From HXMU1420-2 sp040830545 (GTDB lineage Bacteria > Pseudomonadota > Alphaproteobacteria > Rhodobacterales > Rhodobacteraceae), in NCBI GenBank assembly GCA_040830545.1, contig JBFOMB010000186.1:1-15485 (forward strand): 15,485 nt of DNA, written 5' to 3'. Position 1 is the first letter of the stretch. Every line of letters begins with the position of its first letter. Positions 6,607 to 13,733 of the stretch are shown here, piece by piece. The position numbers and the translations under genes are program-made. The notes beneath the pieces are model-generated. The model had not been told where the DNA came from and searched no databases. It worked only from the letters and a program-made list of their open reading frames with translations.

Positions 6607-8087
6607 TGGTTGACCATCTGACCCAAGCCGTCGGGCTGGTGTTCACGCCCTGGTCGCTTCTCTTGACCTTTGCGGGTGTACTGGTCGGTCTGCTGGTTGG
6701 CGTGCTGCCCGGGTTGGGGCCGCTGATGGGAATTATCCTGCTGCTGCCCTTTGCGGTCACGCTGGACCCGATCCCGGCCATGGGGTTCTTGCTGGCGATC
6801 TTTGTGGGGGGCAGTTGTGGCGGCTCAATCTCGGCCATTCTGCTGCGCATTCCCGGTACACCGCTGGCGGCAGCGACTTTGTTTGACGGCTATCCCATGG
6901 CGAAAAAGGGCCGGGCGGCGGACGCCATTGGCATCGCAATCGCGGCCTCGTCCGTTGGCGGGTTGTTCGGCGGGCTGGTGCTGATCGTCGCCGCGCCATC
7001 GCTTGCCGCCTTTGCCAGTGACTTCTCGGCCCCTGAATTTGCGATGCTGGCCATCACCGGTTTGCTGGCCATCGCCGTGATTTCCAGCAGCTCCCTGCTC
7101 AAAGGTATCATGGCCGGCTGTTTCGGTCTGTTGCTGGCCACGATTGGCACAGACGAATTTTCCACCGGCTACCGGTTCACTTTTGACAATTTCAACATGC
7201 TGAACGGGTTTCACATCGTGTCCATTGTCGTGGGCCTATTCGCCGTGTCCGAGATGATCATTCAACTCATGGGCCCCGGCCTGACTAACAAACCGAATGT
7301 CCCGATGGTGCGGCCCGGGTTTTCCTCCCTGGTCCTGACGCTGCGCCATTGGGGCAACCTGTTGCGGTCCTCGGCCATCGGCACCTTCTTTGGGTCGCTG
7401 CCCGGTGCGGGTGGGGTGATCAGTTCGTTCACCTCTTATGCCGTTGCCAAGGGCCTCGCCAAGCCGGACGAACTATACGGCGAAGGCGCGGAAGGCGGGG
7501 TTGTCGCAACCGAAAGCGCGAACAACGCCACCATTGGCGGCGCGATGGTGCCCTCGCTGGCGCTGGGGATTCCGGGCGATCCGACAACGGCCGTGCTGAT
7601 CAGCGTGCTGCTGATCCTGGGGCTGTTCCCCGGCCCGACCATGTTCGAACACTCCCCCGACATCGTTGCAGGCGTGTTTGTGATCTACCTGCTGTGCAAC
7701 GTAGCGCTTTTGGTGATTGGCATCCTGACCACACCGCTGTTTGTCTGGGTGCTGCGGGTGCGCAAGGTGAATCTGATCCCGATTGTGCTGTTGATGTGCG
7801 TTCTGGGCACGTTTGCGCTGCAATCGTCTGTGTTCGACCTGTTTGTCATGTTCGGGTTTGGCCTGATCGGCCTCTTGTTCCGGGCGGCCAACATCCCCCT
7901 GTCCCCCATTGTGATCGGCGTCATTCTGGGACCGCTTCTGGAAAACAACATGCGGCGGACCTTGCTGATTTCGGACAACGGGCTGTGGATTTTCCTGGAT
8001 CGCCCGGTGGCCGCTGCCCTGATCCTGATCAACATCGCGCTGATTGGTGGGGCCATCTGGTTCAATTTGCGCACGTCCAGACCTTAG
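6606..8087 (+). CDS. tctA: Tripartite tricarboxylate transporter large membrane subunit (TctA family)
   Basis: Main translocation subunit of the TTT secondary importer, 493 residues with about 11-12 hydrophobic segments, matching the family length. Signature elements are clear: GVLPGLGPLMGIILLLP (residues 33-49), GGSISAILLRIPGTPLAA (72-89) and FDGYPMAKKGRAADAIG (93-109). The second half of the internal repeat has GSLPGAGGVISSFTSYA and then ESANNATIGGAMVPSLALGIPG. It is coupled to tctB by a one-base overlap. With TctC and TctB it forms a complete importer, presumably for the substrate of the cytoplasmic sulfatase encoded first in the operon. Identification of the family is firm; the substrate is inferred. 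Confidence 0.95.
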   Translation: MVDHLTQAVGLVFTPWSLLLTFAGVLVGLLVGVLPGLGPLMGIILLLPFAVTLDPIPAMGFLLAIFVGGSCGGSISAILLRIPGTPLAAATLFDGYPMAKKGRAADAIGIAIAASSVGGLFGGLVLIVAAPSLAAFASDFSAPEFAMLAITGLLAIAVISSSSLLKGIMAGCFGLLLATIGTDEFSTGYRFTFDNFNMLNGFHIVSIVVGLFAVSEMIIQLMGPGLTNKPNVPMVRPGFSSLVLTLRHWGNLLRSSAIGTFFGSLPGAGGVISSFTSYAVAKGLAKPDELYGEGAEGGVVATESANNATIGGAMVPSLALGIPGDPTTAVLISVLLILGLFPGPTMFEHSPDIVAGVFVIYLLCNVALLVIGILTTPLFVWVLRVRKVNLIPIVLLMCVLGTFALQSSVFDLFVMFGFGLIGLLFRAANIPLSPIVIGVILGPLLENNMRRTLLISDNGLWIFLDRPVAAALILINIALIGGAIWFNLRTSRP

Positions 8088-8088
8088 T

Positions 8089-8137
8089 CCCGGGATCTGT
8101 CACAGGCTTTGCCCGGGTGTCGGTTGCCGCACCGCAC
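8089..8137 (+). other. Possible stem-loops after tctA
   Basis: Two alternative hairpins overlap here: CCCGGG at 8089-8094 with CCCGGG at 8112-8117 (17-base loop), and GTGTCGGT (8117-8124) with ACCGCAC (8131-8137), 7 bp with one bulged T. Neither is followed by a T-run, so this is at best a weak or Rho-assisted end of the sulfatase-tct transcript. The remaining bases to 8242 show no clear promoter. Confidence 0.3.
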
Positions 8138-8242
8138 AGGTCGCGATACGCTGACCGTTAAACAGGTGTGGCCGGGCTTGGGTTTCGTCCACGCGCAGAG
8201 GGGCTAGCATGGAAACCAGAAACACAGGAAGACGCGCGCGCC

Positions 8243-9262
8243 ATGCCTGACGGCCCGTTTTCCCCCAAAGACATCCAGCGTCGCGCGCAAGACATTCGCG
8301 CCCACTGGTCCCCGGACCCCGAACAGATCGCCCTGCGCCCGGACATCTCGGGGAATGCCATAAACGGTCTAAACGAAAGTGAGGTGCGCCGCCCCACGCC
8401 GGTCTACTGGCAGGACCCCGAAACCATCGCCCACGGGGCCATGCAGACCTGGTTTGGCGAGCGGGACATGATCCCGGAAATCGATGAAATAGCCGCGCGG
8501 CGGCAGGTGATACTGGATCAACCCATCCCGGATCAGGTGCAGGACCGGACTGACAGAACCCCGCAAACCTGGCGGGACGAAATCGACCAAATCGCGCTTA
8601 GCGCCGGGGCGGATCAGATTGGTGTTGCTGCCTTTGATCCTCTTTGGGTCTACGACACGAAAACCGTTCCAAACCACCCAACCGTCATTCTGCTGGTCGT
8701 CGAACAGGACTATGACCGCATGAGCGAAGCCCCGGGCCAAATCGCCGGGGCCGAGGTTCTGACCCAATACAGCCGAGTTCTGAAGGCCGCGCGCCACCTG
8801 GCCGGATACATTCGCCAGCATGGATGGGACGCCGAAGCGCACGGATCACCCACACCGGCGACCTTCACGATGATCCCGGCAGCTATTGCAGCGGGGCTGG
8901 GCGAGTTGGGCAAACATGGCAGCATGATCCACGAACGCTACGGATCCAATTTCCGGCTTGGCGCGGTCACAACCGACCTGCCGCTGGTCCCGGACACGCC
9001 CCGCGAATTTGGCGCAGACACGTTCTGCCAATCCTGCCGGGTCTGTGAACACGCTTGCCCGCCCCAGGCCCTTTCTCCGGACAAACATATGGTCCGGGGG
9101 GTAACGCGCTGGTATGTCGATTTCGACAAATGCCAACCGTTCTTCAACGAACATCTGGGTTGTTCGATCTGCACGACTATCTGCCCATGGAGCCAGCCGG
9201 GCGTCGCGGAACGGTTATTGCCAAAAATGGCACGCCGGAAGGCCAATAGTTCACAAGACTGA
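8243..9262 (+). CDS. Reductive dehalogenase-like protein with double [4Fe-4S] cluster (RdhA/QueG superfamily)
   Basis: Soluble redox protein of 339 residues. The C-terminal part binds two [4Fe-4S] clusters: C262-x2-C265-x2-C268-x3-C272P, then C297 with C307-x2-C310-x3-C314P. The stretch RWYVDFDKCQPFF and the ending CTTICPWS are typical of RdhA reductive dehalogenases. Upstream, GLGELGKHGSMI and RYGSNFRLGAVTTDLPL (residues 218-248) match the conserved cobalamin-side core shared by RdhA and QueG, closer to RdhA in GELG and TDLPL. There is no Tat signal or membrane anchor gene, unlike respiratory RdhA, so it should be cytoplasmic. The protein is shorter than known aerobic dehalogenases with fused reductase, so electrons must come from a partner. 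The ATG at 8243 is chosen; a GTG at 8168 would add 25 poorly conserved-looking residues. Substrate unknown; it follows tctA by 155 bases. Confidence 0.8.
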   Translation: MPDGPFSPKDIQRRAQDIRAHWSPDPEQIALRPDISGNAINGLNESEVRRPTPVYWQDPETIAHGAMQTWFGERDMIPEIDEIAARRQVILDQPIPDQVQDRTDRTPQTWRDEIDQIALSAGADQIGVAAFDPLWVYDTKTVPNHPTVILLVVEQDYDRMSEAPGQIAGAEVLTQYSRVLKAARHLAGYIRQHGWDAEAHGSPTPATFTMIPAAIAAGLGELGKHGSMIHERYGSNFRLGAVTTDLPLVPDTPREFGADTFCQSCRVCEHACPPQALSPDKHMVRGVTRWYVDFDKCQPFFNEHLGCSICTTICPWSQPGVAERLLPKMARRKANSSQD

Positions 9263-9306
9263 GTTCGCTCCCGATTTTCATACCACGGACAGACGTCCAC
9301 GTTGCT

Positions 9307-9714
9307 TTATGCGTCGGAAACGCCGGTCCATTCGAAATGCCCACGGCCATTCAACATGGATGACATCATGAACCGGCCGTCTTGTATCTGCAGCAGCCCG
9401 GTTGCGGTGTAGGGATCAGTCGCCAGCTTCCCCTGACTTACCAGGCGGGTCTGAAACGTTCCCAGCCAGGTCCCGTCTTCGCAGTTTTCGAGGCTGATAG
9501 CCGTGCGATCAACCATGTCGACGGCCATGATTTCCATGGCCGTCAGGTAGTATTGAAAATTCCGACGCAAATCCGCCTCGCTGGTCATGGCGGTCGGACC
9601 GATCCGCGTGATGATCGAGAATGGCAGCAGCAATCTTGACGTCCACAGGTCAAAATCCCGCTCAACAAAACACCGGGAGATATCGTCAAGAAGACTGTCA
9701 AACTCTTCGGTCAT
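9307..9714 (-). CDS. NTF2/SnoaL-like small protein, function unknown
   Basis: A 135-residue soluble protein without a signal peptide. The layout suggests the cone-shaped NTF2-like fold: N-terminal helices with a RDFDLWTSRLLLPFSI segment, a central helix with DLRRNFQYYLTAM, then alternating strands ending in TATGLLQIQDGRFMMSSM and a final FEW. This is common in SnoaL-like proteins and in small accessory proteins, but no catalytic residues can be assigned. The ATG at 9714 lacks a good Shine-Dalgarno sequence. The gene converges on the RdhA-like gene with 44 bases between them and is divergent from the LacI operon. A 28-bp palindrome lies 27 bases upstream of its start and may control it. Fold call is moderate; function is not known. 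Confidence 0.7.
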   Translation of the reverse strand: MTEEFDSLLDDISRCFVERDFDLWTSRLLLPFSIITRIGPTAMTSEADLRRNFQYYLTAMEIMAVDMVDRTAISLENCEDGTWLGTFQTRLVSQGKLATDPYTATGLLQIQDGRFMMSSMLNGRGHFEWTGVSDA

Positions 9715-9741
9715 GAGGCCATTCTAACGCGAAAGAGGGTC

Positions 9742-9769
9742 AAAATCGACGTTAAATAACGTCACTTTT
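9742..9769. promoter_or_regulatory. Interrupted 28-bp palindrome upstream of the NTF2-like gene
   Basis: The core GACGTTA-AA-TAACGTC (9748-9763) has perfect 7-bp arms. It is flanked symmetrically by AAAA (9742-9745) and TTTT (9766-9769), each two bases out, so 11 of 13 positions per arm are symmetric. It lies in the 278-base space between the divergent NTF2-like and LacI genes, 27 bases before the former. It looks like an operator for an unidentified regulator; an mRNA hairpin is the alternative. The rest of 9770-9944 shows no convincing promoter. Confidence 0.45.
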
Positions 9770-9944
9770 CAACCTGAGTAAGTGAGACTGGGATGACACT
9801 CTCCCGAGGTCTCGTGGCCTTCGGATCAACCGTAAAAATCCTTGAAATTCATCGCGTCCCACAAGGACCTCTGCGTCCCGCCGGTGGGCTTCCTTCCTTT
9901 CAGCGCAACCGTACCGCCCTGAGCTGTGCAAAAAAAAGTTGTTG

Positions 9945-9960
9945 CCGAAACCGGTTTCGG
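9945..9960. promoter_or_regulatory. LacI-family operator upstream of the regulator gene
   Basis: CCGAAACCGGTTTCGG is a perfect 16-bp palindrome with a central CG, the classic form of LacI-family operators (compare the GAAA-CG-TTTC pattern of catabolic LacI regulators). It lies 32 bases before the LacI start codon and ahead of the whole sugar operon. The regulator probably binds it to repress itself and the transport genes until the sugar is present. Confidence 0.75.
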
Positions 9961-9992
9961 AAACTCATTTGAACCCCAAGGGGAGAATCGCA

Positions 9993-11069
9993 ATGGCAGG
10001 GCTGGTGAAATCTACCGTGGTTGGAACGCGCCGACGCGTGACGATCAGCGATGTCGCGCGATACCTGGATTTGACCAAAGGCACGGTCAGCCGCGCCCTG
10101 AACGGATATGCGGATATCTCCGAAACCACGCGCCTAAGAGTACGCCGGGCAGCGGATCAGCTTGGATACCGTCCGCTCAGTCATGCGCAGGCTATTCGGA
10201 CCGGTCGCGTCCGGTCCATCGGTCTGGTGTTACAGGTCAACGAACATGACGGGCACCGGCCCTTTGTGGCGGACTTTCTGGCTGGCGTGTCCGAAGGAGC
10301 CAGCCGCGAAGACTGGACATTGACCGTGGCCACAGCCGAAAGCGAAGAAGACACGTTGCGGTTGCTGGAGAAGATTTCGGACGAGCGGAAGGCTGATGGG
10401 TTCATTCTGCCACGAACACAGGTCGCGGACCGGCGCATCGACTTTCTGCGCGACCACGGCACGCCGTTTGTCCTTTATGGGCGCACCGGGAATACCAGCG
10501 GATGCGCCTGGTATGACATCCAAAGCGAAGACGCGATGACAGATGCGGTGCTGCGCCTGTCTGCGTTGGGGCATCGCCGAATTGCCTTTGTCCCCGGGGG
10601 CCCGGGTTACACTTATGCCGAACTGCGCCTGGACGGGTATCGCGACGGGCTGGACCGCGCGGGCCTTTCGATCGACCCTGCCTTGATCGCGCAACCGGCT
10701 GTGGACCGCGAAGCCGGAGGGCTGGCGACGGAAACCTTGCTGGACCTGCCGGATCGCCCCACGGCCATTGTGTTTGCTGTCGACCAGGCCGCGTTTGGTG
10801 CCTATGACGCGGCGCGCAGACATGGTCTGAAAATCGGTCGCGATCTGTCTTTGATCGCCTATGACGGCATACCGGAAAGCAGTTTTGTCGACCCGCCCCT
10901 GTCCACTTACGCGGTGGACACCAGAAAGGCGGGTGAACGGTTGGCAGACTTGCTGATCCGCCGCGCGCGCGGCGCTGATCCTGAAGAGCTACGCGAACTG
11001 GACAAGGCGCGGTTTCTCAATCGCGGCTCACACGGACCGGCCCCACGTGGTGCCCAGATTTCACCCTGA
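9993..11069 (+). CDS. LacI-family transcriptional regulator of the downstream sugar operon
   Basis: Cytoplasmic sugar-responsive repressor, 358 residues. The helix-turn-helix is at residues 16-41 (VTISDVARYLDLTKGTVSRALNG), followed by the hinge region with LGYRPLSHAQAIRTGR. The residue expected to wedge into the minor groove (Leu54 in PurR) appears to be Ile68. The Peripla_BP-like effector domain spans about 74-345 and includes LGHRRIAFVPG, FAVDQAAFGAYDAARRHGLKIG and a YDGIPESSFVDPPLSTYAVD segment typical of the family. An upstream TTG at 9939 would put the operator palindrome inside the gene, so the ATG at 9993 with AAGGGGAG before it is preferred. The binding-protein gene follows after 26 bases, so regulator and transporter share a transcript and feedback control is likely. 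Confidence 0.93.
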   Translation: MAGLVKSTVVGTRRRVTISDVARYLDLTKGTVSRALNGYADISETTRLRVRRAADQLGYRPLSHAQAIRTGRVRSIGLVLQVNEHDGHRPFVADFLAGVSEGASREDWTLTVATAESEEDTLRLLEKISDERKADGFILPRTQVADRRIDFLRDHGTPFVLYGRTGNTSGCAWYDIQSEDAMTDAVLRLSALGHRRIAFVPGGPGYTYAELRLDGYRDGLDRAGLSIDPALIAQPAVDREAGGLATETLLDLPDRPTAIVFAVDQAAFGAYDAARRHGLKIGRDLSLIAYDGIPESSFVDPPLSTYAVDTRKAGERLADLLIRRARGADPEELRELDKARFLNRGSHGPAPRGAQISP

Positions 11070-11095
11070 CATCCAATCATCTTTCGGAGGAGACA

Positions 11096-12442
11096 ATGAA
11101 AAAACGTACACTATTGATGACCGGTTCGGCGCTTGCTCTGGCGCTGTCTGCGGTCGCTGCATCGGCGGATACGATCCGGTTCTGGACCACCGAAGAACAG
11201 CCCGAACGGTTGGCCCGCCAAGAAGCCATGGCCGCTGACTTCGAAAAGGCCACCGGCACAGCGGTCGAAGTGATCCCGGTCACGGAATCCGATCTGGGCA
11301 CGCGGGCCACGGCGGCCTTTGCGGCTGGCGATCTACCCGACGTGATCTATCACACGTTGCAATATGCACTGCCCTGGGCCGAAGCGGGCCTGCTGGATAC
11401 CGAGGCGGCCACCGAAGTGATCGAAGATCTGGGGAAGGACACCTTTGCCCCCGGAGCGATTGCAATGGCGGCCTATGATGGCGACGTTGCATCGGTGCCC
11501 GTGGATGGCTGGACACAGATGGTGGTCTACCGCAAGGACCTGTTTGATGCCGCTGGGCTGGCCGCGCCAACATCCTATGCGACTGTCGAGGCTGCGTTGG
11601 AAGCGTTGCACAACCCGCCTGAAATGTATGGATTTGTCGCGGCGACCAAGGTCGACGAAAACTTCATGAGCCAGGTGCTGGAACATGTGTTCCTGGCCAA
11701 TGGCGTGACTCCGGTCGGCGCGGACGGGTTCCAGCCGCTGGACGAGGCCAAGACCACCGAGGTTCTGGAGTTCTACAAGGCAATTGCCGAAGCGTCCCCG
11801 CCGGGTGACCTGTACTGGGATCAGTCACGCTCGCTCTACTTCTCGGGCAACGCGGCGATGATCATCTGGTCGCCCTTCATTCTGGACGAACTGGCCGGTC
11901 TGCGCGACAGCGCCCCGCCCACCATCACGGACGACCCGACCTCGAACGAACTGGCAGGCAAAACCGGGATTGTCACGACCTTCTCCGGCCCATCGAACCC
12001 GGATGGCGCGGCCTGGGGTGACATCCGCTATTTTGGCATCACCACAGACGCGGACACGGATGCAGCGATGGATTTCGTGAAATTCTCCATGGACGAAGGG
12101 TACGGCCAAACGCTGTCCATCGCGCCCGAGGGCAAGTTCCCGGTGCGCGCGGGCACGGCAGATGCCCCGACCAAGTTCAAGGATCTGTGGGCAACCCTGC
12201 CGGTTGGCGTGGATCGCAAGGCCCCGCTGGGTGACCTTTATGCCCAAGAGATGATTGATGAAATCGTCGGCGGTCTGGATGTGGCACAGCGTTGGGGTGT
12301 GGCCGAGGGTCAATTGTCCCTGGCGTCCAAGATGATCAACAGTCAGATCATCAACCGTGTTGTGCGGCAGTACATCGATGGTGAAATTGGCGCCGCCGCT
12401 GCGGTTGCTGCGATGAACGACCAACTGGCCGGGATCGAGTAA
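11096..12442 (+). CDS. Sugar ABC transporter substrate-binding protein (CUT1, extracellular solute-binding family 1)
   Basis: Periplasmic receptor of 448 residues for a sugar or glycoside. A Sec signal peptide spans residues 1-24 (MKKRTLLMTG..., cleavage after AASA). The mature protein starts with DTIRFWTTEEQPERLARQEAM and shows the SBP_bac_1 pattern: GDLPDVIYHTLQYALPWAEAG, then VPVDGWTQMVVYRKDLFDAAGL in the position where sugar receptors have their ligand-proximal aromatic residues, and later SGNAAMIIWSPF. The length is normal for the malE/aglE group. GGAGGAGA precedes the start. It lies 26 bases after the LacI gene and 61 before the first permease, with a 12-bp hairpin in that gap. The hydrolase at the end of the operon suggests a glucosylglycerate- or mannosylglycerate-like ligand, which is inference. 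Confidence 0.92.
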   Translation: MKKRTLLMTGSALALALSAVAASADTIRFWTTEEQPERLARQEAMAADFEKATGTAVEVIPVTESDLGTRATAAFAAGDLPDVIYHTLQYALPWAEAGLLDTEAATEVIEDLGKDTFAPGAIAMAAYDGDVASVPVDGWTQMVVYRKDLFDAAGLAAPTSYATVEAALEALHNPPEMYGFVAATKVDENFMSQVLEHVFLANGVTPVGADGFQPLDEAKTTEVLEFYKAIAEASPPGDLYWDQSRSLYFSGNAAMIIWSPFILDELAGLRDSAPPTITDDPTSNELAGKTGIVTTFSGPSNPDGAAWGDIRYFGITTDADTDAAMDFVKFSMDEGYGQTLSIAPEGKFPVRAGTADAPTKFKDLWATLPVGVDRKAPLGDLYAQEMIDEIVGGLDVAQRWGVAEGQLSLASKMINSQIINRVVRQYIDGEIGAAAAVAAMNDQLAGIE

Positions 12443-12451
12443 CCTGTCCCT

Positions 12452-12480
12452 GTGGGCCATCGCAACGCGCGGTGGCCCAC
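12452..12480 (+). other. Intercistronic stem-loop after the binding-protein gene
   Basis: GTGGGCCATCGC (12452-12463) pairs with GCGGTGGCCCAC (12469-12480): 12 bp with one U-G pair and a five-base loop AACGC. The bases after it (TGTCCTGAACC) give no U-tract, so it is not a classical terminator. It begins 10 bases after the binding-protein stop. A likely role is to protect the upstream message from 3' exonucleases, giving more receptor than permease. Confidence 0.7.
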
Positions 12481-12503
12481 TGTCCTGAACCGGAGCTGGC
12501 ATC

Positions 12504-13733
12504 ATGTCACCGATCCCACCCTCCGGGACCACGCCGCTGGCGCGGCGCGAGGCCCGGCTTGCCTGGGGCTTGCTGGCCCCGACCCTGATCAGCGTTGCGC
12601 TGGTCGTGGTCCTGCCCTTGCTGGCAATCTTCTGGATCAGCTTCAAACCCATTGGACTGGCTGACCTGCGCCCTCCGGTGGCCGTGGTCCGCGAAAGCGT
12701 GCGCGGGTCGGGCGATGACTTGCGCGTTGAATACCGTGTGCGCAACTCCAGTCAGGAGATTGCAATCTCCGGCGTCACCCTCACCGACACCCTGCCCGAC
12801 GGGCTGACCCTGACCGGGCAATTGCCGGACCAATGTACGCTGAACGGGGCGACGCTGTTCTGTGACTTTGGTACGTTGGAGGGCGGGCACAACGAACGCC
12901 TGCGCCTGCCAGCACAGGCCGCAGATGCGGACGCGATGGAAGAGGCGGCAGAAGGCAGCGAACCTGCGGTGACCGGGTCTGCCCCATCCGTACTGACCGA
13001 CTTCACCTTCACCTTCGAAAACTTCGCCCGGATTTTCGACGGCGACGAGTTCTGGGGCGTGCTGGGCGTCACCCTGTTTTACACCGTTTTCGGCACTGTC
13101 GGCGCATTGCTGGTTGGCCTGTTTGCCGCGCTTTTGCTGAACAAGAGCTTTCGCGGTCAAGGCATCCTGCGTGGTCTTTATCTGTTCCCATATGTAGCAC
13201 CGATCATCGCGGTGGCATTTTCCTGGCTGATCCTGTTTGATCCGTTTTCCGGTTCGGCCAATGCACTGCTGCTGCAAATGGGCGTAACGGACGAGGCGAT
13301 TAACTTTTTCGGCAAACGTCCGCTGGCGCTGATCATGGTCACAGTATTCGAAATCTGGCGCTACTTCCCGCTGTCCTTCCTGTTCATTCTGGCCCGGATG
13401 CAAAGCATCGACACGGATATGTACGAAGCGGCAGACATGGACGGCGCGTCGCCCTTCCAACAATTCTGGTACCTGTCTCTGCCGCAACTTCTGGGCATTC
13501 TCAGTGTCCTGTTCCTGCTGCGCTTCATCTGGACCTTCAACAAGTTCGACGACATTTTCCTGCTGACCGGCGGAAATGCAGGTACGCGTACCCTGACGGT
13601 CAATGTCTATGAACAGGCCTTCGCCGTGTCGAATATCGGCGCGGGCGCAGCGGTTGCTGTCGTGATCTTCCTGTGCCTGCTCACCTTCGCGGTGTTCTTC
13701 TTCCGGTTTGTCAGTCAGGAGGAAGGACTATGA
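12504..13733 (+). CDS. Sugar ABC transporter permease, MalF-type, with a DUF11-like periplasmic domain
   Basis: First membrane subunit of the CUT1 importer, 409 residues against about 290-330 for common relatives. TM1 lies at about 22-46. Then comes a soluble insert at about 55-165, in the first periplasmic loop. Within it residues 60-136 resemble a DUF11 beta-sandwich repeat: VEYRVRNSS..., GVTLTDTLPDGLTLTG, then C111 and C120 (possible disulfide) and FGTLEGG. An acidic Ala/Glu-rich linker (about 138-152) and FTFENFARIF lead back to the standard permease core, with further helices from 186 on and the EAA loop YEAADMDGASPFQQF at 307-321, which contacts the ATPase. The frame is open throughout, so the insert is not an assembly error by eye. 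GGAG lies 8 bases before the start. Its end overlaps the next permease by 4 bases. Confidence 0.93.
   Translation: MSPIPPSGTTPLARREARLAWGLLAPTLISVALVVVLPLLAIFWISFKPIGLADLRPPVAVVRESVRGSGDDLRVEYRVRNSSQEIAISGVTLTDTLPDGLTLTGQLPDQCTLNGATLFCDFGTLEGGHNERLRLPAQAADADAMEEAAEGSEPAVTGSAPSVLTDFTFTFENFARIFDGDEFWGVLGVTLFYTVFGTVGALLVGLFAALLLNKSFRGQGILRGLYLFPYVAPIIAVAFSWLILFDPFSGSANALLLQMGVTDEAINFFGKRPLALIMVTVFEIWRYFPLSFLFILARMQSIDTDMYEAADMDGASPFQQFWYLSLPQLLGILSVLFLLRFIWTFNKFDDIFLLTGGNAGTRTLTVNVYEQAFAVSNIGAGAAVAVVIFLCLLTFAVFFFRFVSQEEGL

Noticed and set aside
7349..8161. A 270-codon plus-strand frame inside tctA in another frame
   Set aside because: The translation is hydrophilic and Arg/Gly-rich without motifs, while the tctA frame has all its family signatures across the same bases.
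8243..9262. Epoxyqueuosine reductase (QueG) as the name for the Fe-S protein
   Set aside because: The GELG, TDLPL and WYVDFDKC segments and the lack of a C-terminal HEAT-like extension fit RdhA-type proteins better, though the two families are related and a tree is needed.
9263..9306. Possible bidirectional terminator between the RdhA-like and NTF2-like genes
   Set aside because: Only a 4-bp GGAC/GTCC stem is present and no U-tract on either strand.
9784..9813. Imperfect hairpin GAGAC...GTCTC between the NTF2-like and LacI genes
   Set aside because: Only five outer and three inner pairs with unequal internal loops and no T-run; not strong enough to call a terminator or operator.
12507..13487. 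A 326-codon minus-strand frame opposite the first permease
   Set aside because: Its Gln/Arg/His-rich low-information protein is typical of an antisense shadow; the plus-strand frame has transmembrane helices and an EAA loop.
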